Assembly (NCBI GenBank): GCA_041399205.1
Contig: JAWKTK010000008.1
Span: forward strand, 62,001-126,000
Direction of reading: 5' to 3'
Source: JAGQOZ01 sp041399205
Lineage (GTDB): Bacteria; Planctomycetota; Planctomycetia; Pirellulales; Pirellulaceae
Length of the DNA: 64,000 bases
Shown: one piece after another, positions 38,201 to 46,295 of the stretch
Numbering within the stretch: position 1 is the stretch's first letter
Layout of the letters: each line of letters begins with the position of its first letter
Made by a program: the position numbers and the translations under genes
The notes under the pieces: model-generated
Told to the model about the DNA's origin: nothing
What the model saw: only the letters and a program-made list of their open reading frames with translations
Databases searched by the model: none

Positions 38201-38634
38201 CCCAAGGTCGAAAGAATTTCATAGCGGCCCAGTCGCGTCAGCAAAGTGATCTGATCCACGGGCACGTCCGCTCCGCCGGGCTGAATGGCCGCAGCAAACG
38301 ATTCCAGCTTTTCTAGCTCGGCTTCTTTCAATTCGGGCAACGTGGAATTTGGTTCGTGATGATGTAAGAACTTGGCAAATTCTTCATCTTGACCGCAGAT
38401 AGCTTGAAAGGTTCGTTCGCAGGTGGCGCAGGCGTCAACGTGTTGCATCAGGCGTTGTTCAATGACACCATCCAAATTGCCTTCAAACAGACGGCGCAGC
38501 AAGCGGACTTCGGGACAGACTTTGACCCGAGCTGGCGCGAAGTGCGATTCATCGGCCAGACGAGTGACATCGGCGGAAAGCGACAGATCCGACGCGTCTT
38601 GGGAATCGACCGAATTGTCCTGACGGCGGTCCAT
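35191..38634 (-). CDS. Ser/Thr protein kinase with P-loop NTPase domain
   Basis: A 1147-residue kinase. The N-terminal part has HVDACATCERTFQAIC, which looks like the zinc-binding HxxxCxxC motif of anti-sigma zinc fingers. The kinase domain (about 137-395) has LGQGGFGEV, VAIK, HRDIKPGN (256-263) and GDFGLA. After it comes a P-loop NTPase of the STAND/AAA type: YVGLVPGARDERGL, Walker A GSAGGGKTSF (464-473) and Walker B ILIVLDHLE. One membrane helix (TITAATILILTLAGLIAG, about 860) is followed by a helical region. The C-terminal tail is a NGEVTA minisatellite and may be frameshifted by one base. It lies 22 bases downstream of an ECF sigma factor gene on the same strand. The zinc finger suggests direct control of that sigma factor, by analogy. 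Confidence 0.9.
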   Translation of the reverse strand: MDRRQDNSVDSQDASDLSLSADVTRLADESHFAPARVKVCPEVRLLRRLFEGNLDGVIEQRLMQHVDACATCERTFQAICGQDEEFAKFLHHHEPNSTLPELKEAELEKLESFAAAIQPGGADVPVDQITLLTRLGRYEILSTLGQGGFGEVYLAYDPQLQRQVAIKIPRQGHSGSHELFLNEARSLASLRHPSIIAVLDFGVADDGRNFIVMDYIHGQSLAELLKTKRPPIDHAVEIMIEICEAVHHAHQKGLIHRDIKPGNIIMDLDGVARLGDFGLARLSDSPDHQYSDKVGTPAYMSPEQIEADAWETVDERTDIWSLGVTLFELFTGQRPFPAKKREAVFEQIRNHVPPAVSNSNPCATELIDVIVSRCLAKSADERIQSAGELVNLLQIAKSQTHESRGIVPVIPKGMAPFDRHDVDSYVGLVPGARDERGLPQPILFWKNRIEDRDIEHRMRVGVLSGSAGGGKTSFVLAGLIPRLADHVSVFYVNGNEADCLDRFKQQASKVEMRIHSELGLAEVFQTLQARDDTRGQILIVLDHLETALLADPRLQSELILGLKHCDSRLQCLLVIEDDSLPGLQNFLHQNGLATAVADHVMELPSLNRTQTENALRSFGTALGKMGETNLEEANSRRFVARLAAELTDTNGLVRPAEITRMMDVVKDRSWTDIVPEDDEQVTRFLTDYLRDYVAPVVDESKRLEALLRRIYVSDIDDRESAVRHQVTTDASEYVLLNQSLRLIRPVLEWDLETLQVQLKPFASNLVVPVQHWLDDRKKPSIVRRYRRRLAEKSFIWNATPKPQHLPGPIESLLAQRLVTPADLSPGEKRMLRAARRYNLRRTITAATILILTLAGLIAGRRYLDARQFVDQIASAGYEDLPRLIHSQRSQNLFAPGILQIRKNQLKNDLRSQLPFSLALLGHDSKQLSSIAESVPVLNAAEMQAVITILRAEQADLESSEDVKFIARLLAWAKDERNDPECRELRFRAVCLLANVSTNRFEQNENDQWVMISRLEWDKLAEPVMNDYSKYPPEFAQPWVRFLKPAAEELLPICVDILNSKNVQVTTSQRLNLRRALVAFADDDTIVYEELLASLKDADHDWLKQVLDERDLLWEFQSPKRPVENTRPSATDHQSRDQGNGEVTATAK

Positions 38635-38656
38635 GATCTATCCTGCTTGTCTGTTC

Positions 38657-39286
38657 CTATTCCGCATCTTCCAGCCCTTCAATGACGTCGTGAAATTCCT
38701 GTTTCAACCGACGCGTGATTCGAGACTTCGCTAAGTAGACGGAATTGACACTGACGCCCAATTCGTCGGCCACGTCATTGGGCCGATTTCCCTGCACGAC
38801 CACTCGGTAAAAAACCGTCCAGTCTCGTTCCGAAAACTCGGTTCGAATCAACGCCACGGCTCGACCATACAGAAACGATATTTCGTCCGACGAAGTAAGG
38901 TCTCGATTCTCCAAATGCGGATCGGCCAAGGTTCGCAGCATGAAATGGGCTTCGCTGCCACCTTCGCCCGTCGGCAATTTGGTCTTGGCACGTCGATGAT
39001 CGGTGACCTTGTTTTTGGTGATCAAACGAATCCAATTCCGAAACGAACCTCGCGATTTCTCTTTTTCAAATTCTTTCAACTTCCGGGCCACGGCCAGAAA
39101 AACTTCTTGCCCAACGTTTTCGGCGTCCGTCGGCTGCAACCCCGATCGTCGGCACCAATAGTAAACCAACGGTGCGTACAACTTGACCAGTCGATCCCAC
39201 GCCGCCTGTTCATCATTGCCGGCGCGAACCAACAAACTGGTGTTGGCCGTGATCGATGCGTCGTTGAAAGGGGCTGATTTGGACAA
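38657..39286 (-). CDS. ECF-type RNA polymerase sigma factor
   Basis: A 209-residue sigma factor. Region 2 reads AAWDRLVKLYAPLVYYWC and DAENVGQEVFLAVARKL, then RGSFRNWIRLITKNKVTDH. Region 4 reads SERDWTVFYRVVVQG, followed by the helix-turn-helix NDVADELGVSVNSVYLAKSR. It starts with a TTG codon at 39286; no ATG lies in frame near the expected N-terminus. It is the first gene of a pair with the zinc-finger kinase downstream (22-base gap), a common planctomycete arrangement in which the kinase-linked protein may act as the anti-sigma partner. That role is inferred. Confidence 0.88.
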   Translation of the reverse strand: MSKSAPFNDASITANTSLLVRAGNDEQAAWDRLVKLYAPLVYYWCRRSGLQPTDAENVGQEVFLAVARKLKEFEKEKSRGSFRNWIRLITKNKVTDHRRAKTKLPTGEGGSEAHFMLRTLADPHLENRDLTSSDEISFLYGRAVALIRTEFSERDWTVFYRVVVQGNRPNDVADELGVSVNSVYLAKSRITRRLKQEFHDVIEGLEDAE

Positions 39287-39785
39287 ACCGATGTCTCGCT
39301 TCCAAGATGAAATCGCTTGTTGGTCGTCTCGTCGTTAGGCGGACATCGCCTCGAGAGCAATTCCGCCTCAAGGCGGGACCACCAACCATTCATGGCGCTG
39401 TCCAGGTATGCACAAGCATCCAATTCGACGGCGTGCGGTATAAGCTCCATTATGCAAAAAAAGCCGACCAATAATCAAACTAACTGGCTTTCCACTAGCT
39501 GGCTAGCTAACGGATACTTGCTGGAACCGGGAAGTCCAAAAAAGCCCGGCAAACAACCGACCTTTCCAGGTAGGTAATGCGTACTGGCTGCAACTCGCCA
39601 CAACCAGCCATCCGAAACGTCAGCGATTCGTTACGTCCGCGTTCGGCAAGAATTCTTTTGACGGCACACCCCCACCAACGGTACATTGATCATTGATTCG
39701 CGCGAAAGGGAAGTCAACTCCGGCGAAATACCCGAAAAGCACGGAACGAAATTGGTAAACCGAATCCCAAACCCAAGGGTGATAT
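39287..39785. other. Divergent intergenic region
   Basis: 499 bases between the divergent sigma factor gene and the secretin-like gene. No gene or clear terminator is visible. The region must contain both promoters. A CTAGCTGGCT-like motif recurs around 39480-39510 (AACTGGCTTTCCACTAGCTG and on), without an obvious function. Confidence 0.4.
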
Positions 39786-42668
39786 GTGTTTCGATTGACA
39801 TTGATGATCTTATCTGCCGGAATCTTATCATCCGCGTGGGCGCAGCCTCCGGAAGGTGTTGCGATTCAACAGAGATTCAGATCTCCTGGACGTCCCAATC
39901 CTGGCGAAGCTTCATCACCCCAGCCAAACGAAAGTGGCGAAAACCAGGGACCACCCAACGGCAAGAAGGACGTTCAGGACGGCAAAGAAGGCGCAGACGC
40001 ACCGAAAGCGGAAGAAACGGTTCGGCGTCCCAACAAGTCGGCCGCCGAATTCGACTTGGATCAGCTGAAGACGATTCGACCTGACGGTGAAGGGAGAATT
40101 CAGTTGAATCTGCGCGCCGTGCCATGGCCGCCTTTGATTGAATGGCTGGGACATATTTCGGCCATGTCGGTGGATTGGCGAGAACTACCGGCGGACAGCA
40201 TCAACCTGCAGACGCAGCGAGAATACACGGTTGCGGAAATCCGGGACTTGGTGAATCGCCATTTGTTGGCTCGCGGATTCACGATGCTGGAAGATGGCGA
40301 ATTGCTGACGGTGGAAAAAATCCAGGGAATCAATTCGGCCATGGTGCCTCGCTTGTTGCCAGACGCATTAGAATCGCACCGGGATTTCGAATTCGCCAAA
40401 ACGTCGTTCGAATTGACATCGCTGGTAGCCGAACAAGCCGCCAAAGAATTCCAGCCGCTGGTCAGTCGCAACGGAACTATCACGGCGTTCAATTCGACCA
40501 ATCGGTTGGAGGTGATGGATACCGTCAAGAACTTGCGGCAGATTTATCGCCTATTGCAGCAAGAACAGGATCCTCAACGTCGAGACTACGTTCGTGAATT
40601 CGAACTGGAACACATTTCGGCCGCCATGGCCAAGAGCAAATTGGAATCGCTACTGGGCATGGAAAAGCCGGCGTCACCCACGAACGCTCGTATGAGTCGG
40701 CAACAGCGGCAACAACAAGAAATGATGATGCAAATGCAGATGCAGCAGATGCAACAGAACGGCGGCCAACCACCACCATCCGGTGGTCCCAAGCCGGTGG
40801 AAGTGAGCTTTGTGACCAGCGATCGCAAGAACAGCCTGATTGTCCAGGCACCGCCGGACAAGATGGCGATAATTGCTTCTACCATCGAAATCCTGGATGT
40901 GCCCAGTGACCGCAATTCGTCACTCGATTCCATCGTCGGTCGTATTCAAACGTATCGCCTAGCGACACTCGGGCCGCAAGAAGTGGTTGACATTCTGACG
41001 CAAACGGCGTCACTGGATGCTTCGTCCAAACTGACAGTGGACGAAGAGAATCGCGCGATCGTGGCGAGTGCTCCGCCTTGGGACCATTTGACCATCCAAA
41101 AGCTCATTGAAAAGCTAGACGGGAGTGCTCGCCAATTCAAAGTCGTTCGGTTGCGTCGTCGTCGCGCGGACCAGGTGGCCACCACTATCCAAGCGTTGAT
41201 GGTGGGCGAAAAAAAGGAGGACGACAACAATCGTCGAGGCTGGTGGTATCCGTCGGACGAACAAGATACCCAAGACGATGCGTTCCGAGTGTCTGCAGAC
41301 GTAGAGCACAACTGGTTATTGCTCTGGTGTAACGAAATGGAATTCGAACAAGTCTCGACACTCTTGACGGAATTGGGCGAAGTCCCCAATCGGAACGCGT
41401 GGGGCAATCGACTGCGAGTGATTGACGAGATTGAAGCGGCTGACGAAGAAGCGGTACTGAAACGAGTCGAAGAGGCTTTTCGGCAGATGGCACCCAATCC
41501 GATTGAAGTGGATCTGCCACCGCGAGAAAACGCGGAGAAAGCAAATTCAGAAAGTGATACGCCAGAGCCCGATTCGCAAGAACAGTCGACTCCGGCAGAC
41601 GCTACGGACGAAGTTCGTCTCGAGCGTGGCCAAACACGTTTCGCTCAGATTATTCGCACAGAAGACGGTCAAGATATTGATGCGACCGAGAAAAATCCAG
41701 CGGCAGCTGCACCGGTGCGAGTTTCCCGAGATGCGTCGGGAAGGTTGATGATCCAGTCTGATGATCCCGCGGCGCTGGATTTGTTTGAAGAACTGCTGGC
41801 CGAACTGAAACCTCGGCCCAAGGGCTTCACCGTCTTTCAACTCAAGCACGCATCCGCGTTTTGGGTGTCCAGCACATTGGAAGAGTTCTTTGATGAAGAA
41901 GAGGAAAAGGAAAGCGATCGGCCTAACTATTATTATTGGGATCCGTGGGAATCGAACAATTCGAATGAAGACCAACAGCCTGGTTTAGGTGATCGACCCA
42001 AAATCAAATTTGTCTACGATTCGGATTCCAATACCATCGTGGTTCGTAACGCCACAGAGAGTCAGCTGACCACGATTCGCGAACTTTTGAAAATCTATGA
42101 CATCCCGGAGCCGATCGATCCCGACACGGCCAGATATACCAAGTTCTTTTCCGTCAAGTATTCTCGCGCGTCATTGATTTCCGATACCATCAAAGCGGCG
42201 TTTGCGGATTTGCTGAGTCGAAATGACCAGGCATTGCGACAACAGCAAGATCCGAATCGCAAGAATGGCAATTCCAACAACCAGCAGCAACAGAACCAGC
42301 CCAGCGAAGATCAGATGCCATCCGGAAGTTTGCTGGGAAAACTTTCCATTGGTGCCGATGACACGACCAACATTCTGATTGTTTCCACGCAAGGCGAAAA
42401 CCTGATGAAAGTGATAGAATCCATGATTGAACGGCTCGATAACGCCGCGCAAAACGTGGAACAAACACGCGTCATCCGGCTTCCCAGAGGCAATTCGGCA
42501 GCGATCGCCGACGCTTTGCAAGGTGCGTTTGACCGGCAGCGAGACGCCAAAAACAATCAGCAAGAATCTCAGTCGAATGAAGCGGCCAAACCGAATTCCA
42601 ATCCACAAACGCCTCCGCAAAATCGCCGCCAGCCAGCTCGTGAAACGGAATCGGCTCTATTCGAATAA
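39786..42668 (+). CDS. Exported protein with repeated secretin N-domains
   Basis: A 960-residue protein with a signal peptide (LTLMILSAGILSSAWA). After a Pro/Gln-rich linker and an N0-like region it carries about five secretin N1/NolW-like units, each ending in a strand-helix such as NSLIVQAPPDKMAIIASTIE, NRAIVASAPPWDHLTIQKLI, NTIVVRNATESQLTTIRELL and NILIVSTQGENLMKVIESMI. Linkers are Gln/Met- or Asn/Gln-rich (around 40705-40745 and 42240-42300). The outer-membrane barrel domain of true secretins is not seen; the protein ends in an acidic/Gln-rich tail. The role is unknown; a periplasmic ring or scaffold component is a reasonable guess. The last 29 bases overlap the start chosen for the cytochrome gene. 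Confidence 0.82.
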   Translation: MFRLTLMILSAGILSSAWAQPPEGVAIQQRFRSPGRPNPGEASSPQPNESGENQGPPNGKKDVQDGKEGADAPKAEETVRRPNKSAAEFDLDQLKTIRPDGEGRIQLNLRAVPWPPLIEWLGHISAMSVDWRELPADSINLQTQREYTVAEIRDLVNRHLLARGFTMLEDGELLTVEKIQGINSAMVPRLLPDALESHRDFEFAKTSFELTSLVAEQAAKEFQPLVSRNGTITAFNSTNRLEVMDTVKNLRQIYRLLQQEQDPQRRDYVREFELEHISAAMAKSKLESLLGMEKPASPTNARMSRQQRQQQEMMMQMQMQQMQQNGGQPPPSGGPKPVEVSFVTSDRKNSLIVQAPPDKMAIIASTIEILDVPSDRNSSLDSIVGRIQTYRLATLGPQEVVDILTQTASLDASSKLTVDEENRAIVASAPPWDHLTIQKLIEKLDGSARQFKVVRLRRRRADQVATTIQALMVGEKKEDDNNRRGWWYPSDEQDTQDDAFRVSADVEHNWLLLWCNEMEFEQVSTLLTELGEVPNRNAWGNRLRVIDEIEAADEEAVLKRVEEAFRQMAPNPIEVDLPPRENAEKANSESDTPEPDSQEQSTPADATDEVRLERGQTRFAQIIRTEDGQDIDATEKNPAAAAPVRVSRDASGRLMIQSDDPAALDLFEELLAELKPRPKGFTVFQLKHASAFWVSSTLEEFFDEEEEKESDRPNYYYWDPWESNNSNEDQQPGLGDRPKIKFVYDSDSNTIVVRNATESQLTTIRELLKIYDIPEPIDPDTARYTKFFSVKYSRASLISDTIKAAFADLLSRNDQALRQQQDPNRKNGNSNNQQQQNQPSEDQMPSGSLLGKLSIGADDTTNILIVSTQGENLMKVIESMIERLDNAAQNVEQTRVIRLPRGNSAAIADALQGAFDRQRDAKNNQQESQSNEAAKPNSNPQTPPQNRRQPARETESALFE

Positions 42669-44230
42669 ACACGTTCCGCTGACTTGGCTGATTGTCGGTT
42701 GTTTCGGGATAGGGCTGGTCGGTTGTCAATCAAAACGGTCCGACCATGCTGCCGTCCAACAAAACGGCGTGATTCGCGGCAAGGTGGTCGATTCGCAAGG
42801 GCTTCCCGTTTCAGCAGCAAGTGTGCGCTGGCAAACGGGTTCGGAATTGGTTCGAACCAATCAAGCCGGCGAATTTGCATTGTCTGCCGCCCCCAACGCC
42901 GACCATGCCATCATCACCGCCGCTGCCGACGGATATTTTATCAGTAGCGTCAACGTGAAGGAAAACACGTCAGATCTGCAAATCAAAATGAATTCGGTGC
43001 CGGCAACGGATCACATGGACTATGAATGGGTTTCGCCGCACGCGGACCCGCATTCAACGGGCAATTGCGGCAATTGCCATTCGCCCATCAATCAAGAATG
43101 GCAGTCGTCCGGCCACGCGAATTCGGCCAAGAACGCTCGCTTTCTAAATCTCTACGACGGCACCGACGTCCATGGCCACGCAAACGTCGGTTGGAATTTT
43201 TTGGCGGATCATCCCGACGCGGCCGGCGTTTGTCATAGTTGCCACGCGCCGTCGGCTGACTTGGAACAACTTGCGGTGGGTGATATACGAAACGTCGTCG
43301 GCGTGGCCCAGGAAGGTGTGCATTGCGATTTTTGCCATAAAGTAGAACGAGTGCTCGTGGAGAACATAGGGCTGACGCACGGTGTCTTCGGAATGCAGTT
43401 GAAACGTCCCGAATCGGCCAGCGAACAGATCTTCTTCGGGCCGCTAGATGATGTGGATCGAGGCGAAGACGTGTATTCGCCGCTGCATCGCACCAGCGAA
43501 TTCTGCGCGCCGTGCCACGAAGGCATCGTCTTTGGCGTTCCCGTTTATTCGACTTATTCGGAATGGCTTGAAAGTCCCGCCAAACAAGCGGGGCAGCAAT
43601 GCCAAGATTGCCATATGAAGCCCACGGGACAGATGGCCAATTTTGCTCCGGACGCTGGCGGTTTGGAACGCAATCCGCAAACGTTGGCCAGTCACGCTAT
43701 GCTGCCCGGCGGACGGCAAGCCATGTTACAACAAGCGATGGATTTGAAATTGCAGGTGCGAACCACGCCGGAATGGCACTTTTTGCGAGTGCAAATCACT
43801 GCCAAAAATGTTGGGCACCGAATTCCCACCGGATTTATTGACCGTCATCTGCTGCTGTTGGTCCAAGCTACCGATGCCAACCAAAAAACCTTACAACCAG
43901 ACAAAGGTCCGACGCTGCCTGCATTGGTAGGGCCTCGGCGGCATGGCCAGGCGGGCGTACTGTTCGCCAAATATCTGACCAGCGCCCGATCAAACCGCTC
44001 CGATTCCTTTTTGGCAAGCCGCAGAACAAATCCATGATAGTCGGCTGCAGCCAGATCGACCGGAGGTCTTTGTGTTTCAGTTCGCCAGAAAACCAGATTC
44101 CCCGATTTCCAGTTTTCAAGCCACCGTTGTCTATCGACGCTTCTGGCAGTCAGTGGCAGTTACCAAGGACTGGACCGACAACGAAATCTTGGCAGCAAAA
44201 TCAGATTTATCGCTGAAACAGGATCGCTGA
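42640..44230 (+). CDS. Pentaheme c-type cytochrome lipoprotein, frameshifted
   Basis: A GTG start (VKRNRLYSNK) gives a lipoprotein signal (WLIVGCFGIGLVGC, lipobox LVGC). A carboxypeptidase-regulatory-like beta domain (GVIRGKVVDSQGLPVSAASV) is followed by five CxxCH heme sites: CGNCH, CHSCH, CDFCH, CAPCH and CQDCH. After about 43975 the frame is lost and a stop occurs at 44037. Changing frame between 43976 and 44010 restores PIPFWQAAEQIHDSRL, then VVYRRFWQSVAVTKDW, and a stop at 44228-44230 that lies inside a strong terminator hairpin. The full protein is therefore about 530 residues. It probably sits on the periplasmic face of a membrane and transfers electrons; the partner is not evident. 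Confidence 0.82.
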
Positions 44231-44248
44231 AGTTCAGCGATCCTGTTT
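44216..44248 (+). terminator. Rho-independent terminator after the cytochrome gene
   Basis: An inverted repeat of about 16 bases on each side (AAACAGGATCGCTGAA and TTCAGCGATCCTGTTT) with almost no loop, ending in TTT. It overlaps the inferred true stop codon of the cytochrome gene (44228-44230), which supports that gene end. Its symmetry means it could act in both directions. Confidence 0.8.
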
Positions 44249-44359
44249 AGCCAACCAATTCGGAATTCCGCAAACCCGAAAAATCCTTACTGGCATATTC
44301 TGGCTGATTTCGCTGTTTTTCCATTTCGTTGGACCCGATAAAATCAGTTGTCATTACCA

Positions 44360-44381
44360 GCTAGCAAAAAAGCGTGCTAGC
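44360..44381 (+). promoter_or_regulatory. Inverted repeat upstream of glgC
   Basis: A perfect 7-base inverted repeat (GCTAGCA and TGCTAGC) with an A-rich 8-base loop, 48 bases before the glgC start. It could be an operator or an element of the mRNA leader. No consensus is recognised. Confidence 0.4.
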
Positions 44382-44429
44382 AGAACAATCATCCGCCATT
44401 CGTTGGTAACTAGAGCACCTGGGAGCTTC

Positions 44430-45696
44430 ATGATGAAAAATTGCCTGGCCGTTGTTTTGGCCGGAGGAAAAGGTTCGCGACTGGACCCACTGACGCGTGA
44501 CCGAGCCAAGCCGGCGGTGCCGTTTGGAGGACTGTACCGAATTATCGATTTTGCTCTTTCGAATTGCTTGAACAGCGGTCTACGAAAGATGCTTGTCCTC
44601 ACGCAGTACAAGGCGATGAGTTTGGACCGGCACATCAATCTGGGCTGGCGTCACTATTTCTGTCGCGAACTGGGCGAATTCATCGACGTGGTTCCGCCGC
44701 AACAACGCATTGACGAACATTGGTATCAAGGCACCGCCGACGCTGTCTATCAAAACATCTATTCCATCGAAAAAGAACGTCCTGAATACATTGTGATCTT
44801 GGCCGGCGATCACATTTACAAGATGGACTACCAGAAGATGGTGGAGCACCACAAGCAAAACAACGCCGATTTGACGATTGGCGCACTGCGAGTTTCCACG
44901 GAAGAAGCCAAGCAGTTTGGTGTGATGCAAGTGGACAGCGAACACCGAGTGGTTGGGTTCGAAGAAAAATCTCCCACGCCCAAGACGATTCCCGGCGACG
45001 ACCAACATTGCTTGGCATCCATGGGCATCTACGTTTTTACGGCTCGATTCCTGTTCGAACAACTCTGCCAAGACGCTACTCGTTCACGCAGCAGTCACGA
45101 CTTTGGCAAGGATTTGATTCCTTCGATCATTGATCAATACCGAGTCTTCGCGTTTCCGTTCCGCGACGAAAATCGCAAGGCCGACGCGTATTGGCGAGAC
45201 GTTGGTACGTTGGACGCTTACTACGAAGCCAACATGGATCTGATTCACGTAGATCCGATGCTCAACACGTATGACGAGCATTGGCCGATTCGCACCGTGC
45301 AAGCCGAATTGCCCTCCGCCGAAGTTTGTCTTCAGCGGACGCGATGGCGACGATGATCGACGTGGCTTGGCTTTGGACAGTATTGTCTGTCAAGGTTCGA
45401 TCGTTTCGGGCGGACAGGTGGAACGAAGTATCTTGAGCCCCAGGGTGCGAGTCAACAGTTATGCTCGAGTCGAAGATTCCATCTTGTTTGAAGGAGTAGA
45501 CATCGGACGCCATTGTCGTATTCGCCGAGCGATCATCGACAAAGGCATTCGGATTCCGCCAGGGCTGGAAATCGGTTTCGACCGAGAACAAGATCTCCGC
45601 AACGGCTTTACCATCAGCGACAACGGTATTGTCGTCGTCGCCTCGGCCGACGGAGTAGAACAGACGCAATCGCATCAACAAGTCTGCCACACGTAG
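44430..45696 (+). CDS. glgC: Glucose-1-phosphate adenylyltransferase, frameshifted
   Basis: Makes ADP-glucose from glucose-1-phosphate and ATP, the committed step of bacterial glycogen synthesis. The N-terminal nucleotidyltransferase domain is complete: VVLAGGKGSRLDPLTRDRAK, then FGGLYRIIDFALSN, YQGTADAVYQNI, AGDHIYKMDY and ADAYWRDVGT. The C-terminal beta-helix follows in another frame: SIVCQGSIVSGG, SPRVRVNSYARVEDS, IDKGIRIPPG. The change lies in a C-run near 45311. Deleting one C gives ELPPPKFVFSG, the expected family sequence, so an assembly error is likely. Without the repair the frame stops at 45356. The start ATG at 44430 follows GGGAG; a second ATG is next to it. The joined length of about 420 residues fits GlgC. 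Confidence 0.9.
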
Positions 45697-45726
45697 GCCG
45701 CCAGTACCGGGAATGGACTCGCCAAC

Positions 45727-45744
45727 CTGCGACGGAAGTCGCAG
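45727..45744 (+). terminator. Hairpin downstream of glgC
   Basis: A perfect 7-base stem with a GGAA loop (CTGCGAC GGAA GTCGCAG), followed by a second weaker hairpin around 45745-45764. There is no long T tract, so it may be a weak terminator or a transcript-stabilising structure. It lies 31 bases after the glgC stop. Confidence 0.4.
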
Positions 45745-46031
45745 TGTCCGTTTTCGGAGACACGGACCTATGGTAGGTATATCACCGAAGACTTGCGGTG
45801 AATCCCAGCTAAATAAGCGCTTTAGAAAACCGGCGAACGCGGCCCGTCAGTCTGATTACATGCTAGCACTGGGCGATATTCGGCCCATCGAAATTTCGTT
45901 TGCGGAAATCGTTGGCCAGTTACTAGATTTTTCCGGGGCAATTGGCCCCAGACTCGTTGCGAACACTCGCTTTGGGCATGGCATCTGCTTCGCTTCCTTG
46001 CTTCCAAATACTTGGAGTAAAGGAGTGCAGG

Positions 46032-46181
46032 ATGAAACGACGCAAGAAACGGACAAACGGGAACCTCGTGCTGGTACTGGCCGCGTCACTGATTCTACTA
46101 GGTCTCTTGATGGACGCCGCCGGGATGACAACCGATCAGTCGCAAATTGCCACCGTGATCCTGTCTTGGATGCAACGTTGA
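46032..46181 (+). CDS. Small single-helix membrane protein
   Basis: A 49-codon gene with a strong ribosome binding site (AAAGGAG, ending eight bases before the ATG). The product has a very basic start (MKRRKKRTNGN), one hydrophobic helix (LVLVLAASLILLGLLMDAAG) and a short soluble tail. The orientation is probably basic end inside. The function is unknown. It lies alone between glgC and the helicase gene. Confidence 0.6.
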   Translation: MKRRKKRTNGNLVLVLAASLILLGLLMDAAGMTTDQSQIATVILSWMQR

Positions 46182-46295
46182 TCTGGCAAGTCAAAATTCC
46201 ACGTTTGTTTCTATCTTGAGACATCGCAGAGATCTCGTATACTGCGACGCTGGTAGTATACGGTTGATCATACAGACGAGAAGGGCTGGTGCATC

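Noticed and set aside
39786..42668. Type II secretion secretin GspD
   Set aside because: The N-type units are present but the channel domain is not visible, so the name would overstate the evidence.
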